A stretch of DNA of 64,000 nucleotides, taken from assembly GCF_900105515.1 (NCBI RefSeq), contig NZ_FNSY01000001.1, forward strand, positions 6,250,001 through 6,314,000, written 5' to 3'. The notes below the pieces were generated by a model. That model made no database searches, was not told the origin of the DNA, and worked only from the letters and a program-made list of their open reading frames with translations. Of this stretch, positions 61,191 through 64,000 are shown in pieces (within the stretch, counting starts at the first letter, position 1; each line of letters starts with the position of its first letter). A program made the translations under genes and the position numbers. The stretch is from Streptomyces sp. 2131.1. Lineage in GTDB: Bacteria > Actinomycetota > Actinomycetes > Streptomycetales > Streptomycetaceae.

Positions 61191-61229
61191 GCTCCGACGG
61201 CCCGTCCCACCCCGTCCGGCGGGCCCGCC

Positions 61230-61961
61230 TCACCCGCCCAGCAGGCCCAGCCGCTCACCGATGCGGGCGGCGCCCGGCCGGTGCAGCTCGTCGACGAGGC
61301 GGCCACCCGCGAGCAGCAGCACCCGGTCCGCGTAGGCGGCGGCGACCGGGTCGTCGGTCACCAGCACACAGATCGGCCCCTCCCGGTCCACCCCGTCCCG
61401 CAGCAGCGCGGCGAACTCCCGGCCTTCGGCCGCGCCGAGGGCGCCGGCCGGCTCGTCCGCGAAGAGCACATCGGGGCGCGCCGCCAGCGCCCGGGCAATC
61501 GCCAGCCGCTGCTGCCGGTCCCCGGACAGCTGCCCGGGCCGGTGCCGCTCGTACCCGGTGAGCCCCACCCGGGCGAGCACCTCCCGGACCCGGTCCTGAC
61601 CGGCGTACAGCCCGGCATTCTCCTCCACGGTCATCGACGGCACCAGGTTGAACGCCCGGGACACGAACCCGACCCGGTCGCGCCGCAGCACCGCCAGCCG
61701 CCGCTCGGGCAGCCGGGTCAGCTCCGTACCGCCCCAGCGGACCGAGCCCCGGGACGGCCGGTCCATCCCCGCGAGGCAGTGCAGCAGGGTGGTCCTGCCG
61801 GAGCCGGCGGGCCCCATGACCGCCGTGAACGTACCGGGGGCGAGGTCCACCGACACCCCGCGCAGTGCCCGGACGGCGGCGCTGCCGTGTCCGTACGTGC
61901 GGTGCAGGTCCTGTGCCCGGACGGTGGTTCCGGCGCCGATGCGCGTCGCTGTCGAAGTCAT
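61230..61961 (-). CDS. ABC transporter ATP-binding protein (MacB/LolD type) with altered motifs, no permease nearby
   Basis: A 243-residue ATPase of the MacB/LolD group. The Walker A sequence is GPAGSGRTTLL, i.e. Arg where Lys is nearly universal; the signature is LSGDRQQRLAIARA rather than LSGGQ; Walker B is DVLFADEP; and the H-loop reads LVTDDPVA without His. With three motifs changed, ATP hydrolysis is doubtful. No FtsX-like permease gene is in the window, so it is an orphan here. It is convergent with the kinase gene and divergent from the methyltransferase gene (116 bp). Confidence 0.82.
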   Translation of the reverse strand: MTSTATRIGAGTTVRAQDLHRTYGHGSAAVRALRGVSVDLAPGTFTAVMGPAGSGRTTLLHCLAGMDRPSRGSVRWGGTELTRLPERRLAVLRRDRVGFVSRAFNLVPSMTVEENAGLYAGQDRVREVLARVGLTGYERHRPGQLSGDRQQRLAIARALAARPDVLFADEPAGALGAAEGREFAALLRDGVDREGPICVLVTDDPVAAAYADRVLLLAGGRLVDELHRPGAARIGERLGLLGG

Positions 61962-62077
61962 GGCCTCATCCTGGCCGTCCGGGCAGCGCCGATCGATCCT
62001 GCCCGCACCCGGACCGGGGGTACGGGAAAGTGAACCACCGCCGGGGTGAAGACCCCGCCCCGTCTACAGTGGGCCGC

Positions 62078-62692
62078 ATGAACCGCTGGACGGAGCTGAC
62101 CGGAGACACGTCCGGAGAGGACTACGCCGCGCGCTTCGCGGCCCTCGCCCGCAGTGGCAAGGACATGCACGGCGAGGCGAGGTTCTGCTCCGCCCTGGTG
62201 CCCGCCGGGGCGCGGGTCCTGGACGCCGGCTGCGGCACCGGCCGCGTCGCGATCCGGCTCGCGGAGCTCGGGTACGACTGCACCGGGGTGGACGTCGACG
62301 CCTCGATGCTCGCCGTGGCGCGGAAGCAGGCCCCCGCACTGCCCTGGTACCGGGCCGACCTGGCCGGGTTCGACCCGGACGCCCTCGGCATCGGGACGGG
62401 CTTCGACCTCGTCGTCGCCGCCGGGAACGTCATGGCGCTGCTCGCCCCCGGCACCGAGGCCGCCGTCGTCGCCCGCCTCGCCGGAGCCCTGCGCCCGGGC
62501 GGCCTGCTGGTCGCCGGGTTCGGCCTGGACGCGGCCCACCTCCCCGTACCGCCCGGCCTCACGCTCGCCGAGTACGACGACCACTGCGCCGCCGCGGGCC
62601 TCGCCCTCGTCGACCGCTTCGCCACCTGGGACGCCGCCCCGTACGACGGCGGCGGCTACGCGGTCGGCGTGCACCGGATGGGCGACCGTTAG
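62078..62692 (+). CDS. Class I SAM-dependent methyltransferase
   Basis: A 204-residue methyltransferase. Motif I VLDAGCGTGRVAIRLAELG binds S-adenosylmethionine, the acidic end of strand 2 is TGVDVDASML, and VVAAGNVMALL is motif post-I/II. The substrate is unknown; such small enzymes methylate metabolites or antibiotics. ATG 62078 is the family-typical start. Its stop overlaps the stop of the convergent lipoprotein gene by 4 nt. Confidence 0.85.
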   Translation: MNRWTELTGDTSGEDYAARFAALARSGKDMHGEARFCSALVPAGARVLDAGCGTGRVAIRLAELGYDCTGVDVDASMLAVARKQAPALPWYRADLAGFDPDALGIGTGFDLVVAAGNVMALLAPGTEAAVVARLAGALRPGGLLVAGFGLDAAHLPVPPGLTLAEYDDHCAAAGLALVDRFATWDAAPYDGGGYAVGVHRMGDR

Positions 62693-63537
62693 GGCCCGTC
62701 TGCGAACTCCCCTCGTCGCGCGGCAGAGGGGAGTTCGAGGCCCTGACGCGTCAGCGGTTCCAGCGTCGCGCAGAGTGCCTCCGGGAAGGCGGGCTCCACG
62801 CGGTGGACGTCACGGCAGCCGCCGGTGCTCGTCCGGGTGAGGGGCTGCCAGCCCGTCTTCGCGGCCCGATAGAACCAGCGGCTGGCCTGCCGTGCCGAGC
62901 AGGCCGGGTCGGTGTCCCCTTCGCAGGCCGGCCCCATGCGCGTGGACAGGTCCATCACCAGCCACTTCCCGTCGCACTTCTCGCCGCTGCGGCCCGTGTG
63001 CATGGGTACGTCGGTCGCCTGCACCGCCTGCTGGTAGGAGGCGGGCGTGCAGCCGGTGGGCGCCGGGTGGCAGCCCAGCTCGCCGCACCTGCGGAGCGCG
63101 GGCGGCTTCGCGCCCTCGGCCGTGAAGTGGGCGGAGCCGTCGACGAGCACGTCCCGGCCGTCGAGCGGCGCGGGCAGCTCCAGCTTCGCCGTGGCCTTCT
63201 CCTCCTCCGCGCACCCGGACGCCCGGTCCCCGGACGGCGAGACGAAGGTGACCTGCACCCGGGCCAGTTCCGACATCGGTTCGGTGAGCACCGCCTTCAG
63301 ATCGCGCACGCAGGCGGCGGCGCCGCTGGGCACCGAGGTGTCGACCAGGAGCGTGCGGTCGCCGCCGAGCCGTACCCCGTGGACCCCGGCGGGCTGCATC
63401 GTGGTCCACGGGATCGGCGTGGCCGTCGCCGCCTCGGATCCGGCCCGCTCCGTCCCGCAGCCGGCGAGCAGCAGCGCGGCGAGGGCGCAGAGCAGGACGG
63501 CCGCGGCCGGCCGACGACGTCTTCGATCTGATCGCAC
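62689..63537 (-). CDS. Lipoprotein of unknown function, Cys-rich
   Basis: A 282-residue exported lipoprotein. An Arg-rich start (RSDRRRRRP) and hydrophobic run end in the lipobox LAGC. The mature part has many cysteines (AACVRDL, CAEEE, RRCGELGCHP, TGCTP, EKCDGK, ACEGDTDPACS, GGCRD), suggesting disulphides outside the cell. I recognise no domain. GTG 63537 is chosen because it places the signal correctly and has AGGGGGA upstream; TTG 63582 would add 15 residues. It is divergent from katG. Confidence 0.68.
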   Translation of the reverse strand: MRSDRRRRRPAAAVLLCALAALLLAGCGTERAGSEAATATPIPWTTMQPAGVHGVRLGGDRTLLVDTSVPSGAAACVRDLKAVLTEPMSELARVQVTFVSPSGDRASGCAEEEKATAKLELPAPLDGRDVLVDGSAHFTAEGAKPPALRRCGELGCHPAPTGCTPASYQQAVQATDVPMHTGRSGEKCDGKWLVMDLSTRMGPACEGDTDPACSARQASRWFYRAAKTGWQPLTRTSTGGCRDVHRVEPAFPEALCATLEPLTRQGLELPSAARRGEFADGP

Positions 63538-63621
63538 GAGCGCGTAATCCCCCTGGTCCGAACCATTGTTCCCCCGGGGCAATATACGGCGGCCGTTGAT
63601 CCATTCAATCGCGTGTTCGTA

Positions 63622-63649
63622 TTGACTTGGACTAGGTCCATCGTAGGAT
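63622..63649 (+). promoter_or_regulatory. katG promoter with inverted repeat in the spacer
   Basis: TTGACT (63622-63627) and TAGGAT (63644-63649), 16 bp apart, fit a housekeeping promoter. TGGAC-TAG-GTCCA (63628-63640) is a perfect 5-bp inverted repeat filling the spacer, a likely repressor site. katG in Streptomyces is often controlled by a Fur-family protein, but no such gene is adjacent here. Confidence 0.55.
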
Positions 63650-63753
63650 CGGTTCCGGCCGAAGCCAGGGCAGGACGCCCACGGGGGCGAGACCGGTCAG
63701 GCCAGCCCCACCTTCTCAGAGCACCGAGATCCGCCCCGTCCGGAAGGAATTCC

Positions 63754-64000
63754 ATGACTGAGAACCACGACGCGATCGTCACCGACCCCAAGTCGGAGGA
63801 GGCCGGCGGCTGCCCCGTCGCTCACGGTCGCGCGCCGCACCCCACCCAGGGCGGCGGCAACCGCCAGTGGTGGCCGGAGCGGCTCAACGTGCGGATTCTC
63901 GCCAAGAACCCCGCCGTGGCCAACCCGCTCGGCGAGGACTTCGACTACGCCGCGGCGTTCAACGCCCTGGACCTGCCCGCCGTCAAGCGGGACATCGCCG
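63754..64000 (+). CDS. katG: Catalase-peroxidase KatG, 5' part only
   Basis: The first 82 residues of catalase-peroxidase, cut by the window end. After a short acidic leader comes GGCPVAHGR, then NRQWWPERLNVRIL, AKNPAVANPLGEDFDYAAAF, characteristic of the N-terminal haem domain family. The full protein (about 740 residues) detoxifies hydrogen peroxide. ATG 63754 is preceded by GGAAGGAATTCC. Confidence 0.93.
   Translation, partial: MTENHDAIVTDPKSEEAGGCPVAHGRAPHPTQGGGNRQWWPERLNVRILAKNPAVANPLGEDFDYAAAFNALDLPAVKRDIA

Overview
The window is a high-GC actinobacterial chromosome segment, almost certainly Streptomyces. The signs are uniformly GC-rich third codon positions, frequent GTG and TTG starts, 4-nt ATGA/GTGA overlaps, and family content such as a mycothiol-conjugate-amidase-like PIG-L enzyme, SpoIIE/PAS phosphatase, EACC1, CBM2 and CBM5/12 secreted enzymes, and DasR- and CebR-type operators. 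Both ends are cut inside genes: a DUF3516 helicase on the left and katG on the right.

Layout. 1-15.8 kb is ordinary core chromosome: helicase, membrane metal-dependent hydrolase, a two-gene heterodimeric ABC exporter, an L,D-transpeptidase-like lipoprotein, an FAD/Fe-S D-lactate-dehydrogenase-type fusion, a MarR regulator divergent from a second ABC exporter with a clear palindrome between them, an MltG-like protein, a flavin oxidoreductase, and yjbQ.

15.8-38.4 kb is an accessory region that starts exactly at the 3' end of yjbQ. Diverged copies of that 3' end (about VDTN..N..R.VRLSFL) recur at 28.55 kb and 32.97 kb behind a shared 19-bp sequence, so I read the region as stacked integrative elements that reused the yjbQ 3' end as their attachment site. 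Inside are decayed genes (alpha/beta hydrolase, tetR, SDR, rrf2, a transposase, a JetD-type Wadjet remnant) and intact cargo: a cis-prenyltransferase coupled to an MpaB-type oxygenase with EF-hands, a cold-shock protein / DEAD helicase / CBS / small-protein run, an orphan MurE-like ligase, and a secreted CBM56 beta-helix protein. To the right of the last repeat is a two-gene EACC1 plus caspase-nSTAND1-WD40 conflict system.

38.6-64 kb is core again: a threonine-synthase-like enzyme coupled to a YheO/DauR-like regulator, FKBP, PIG-L amidase, a DUF4246 protein, a PAS/PP2C phosphatase, a CitG homologue, and a complete urea-to-ammonia module (GntR regulator, NCS1 permease, urea carboxylase, allophanate hydrolase). 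Then come three secreted polysaccharide-active proteins (CE4-CBM2 esterase, CBM2 protein with a Cip1-like domain, GH18-CBM5/12 chitinase), with xylan-box, CebR-type and DasR-type operators in front of them. The segment closes with a Ser/Thr kinase with a PQQ-like propeller, an orphan ABC ATPase, a methyltransferase, a lipoprotein and katG.

No CRISPR array, rRNA, tRNA or integrase gene was seen.
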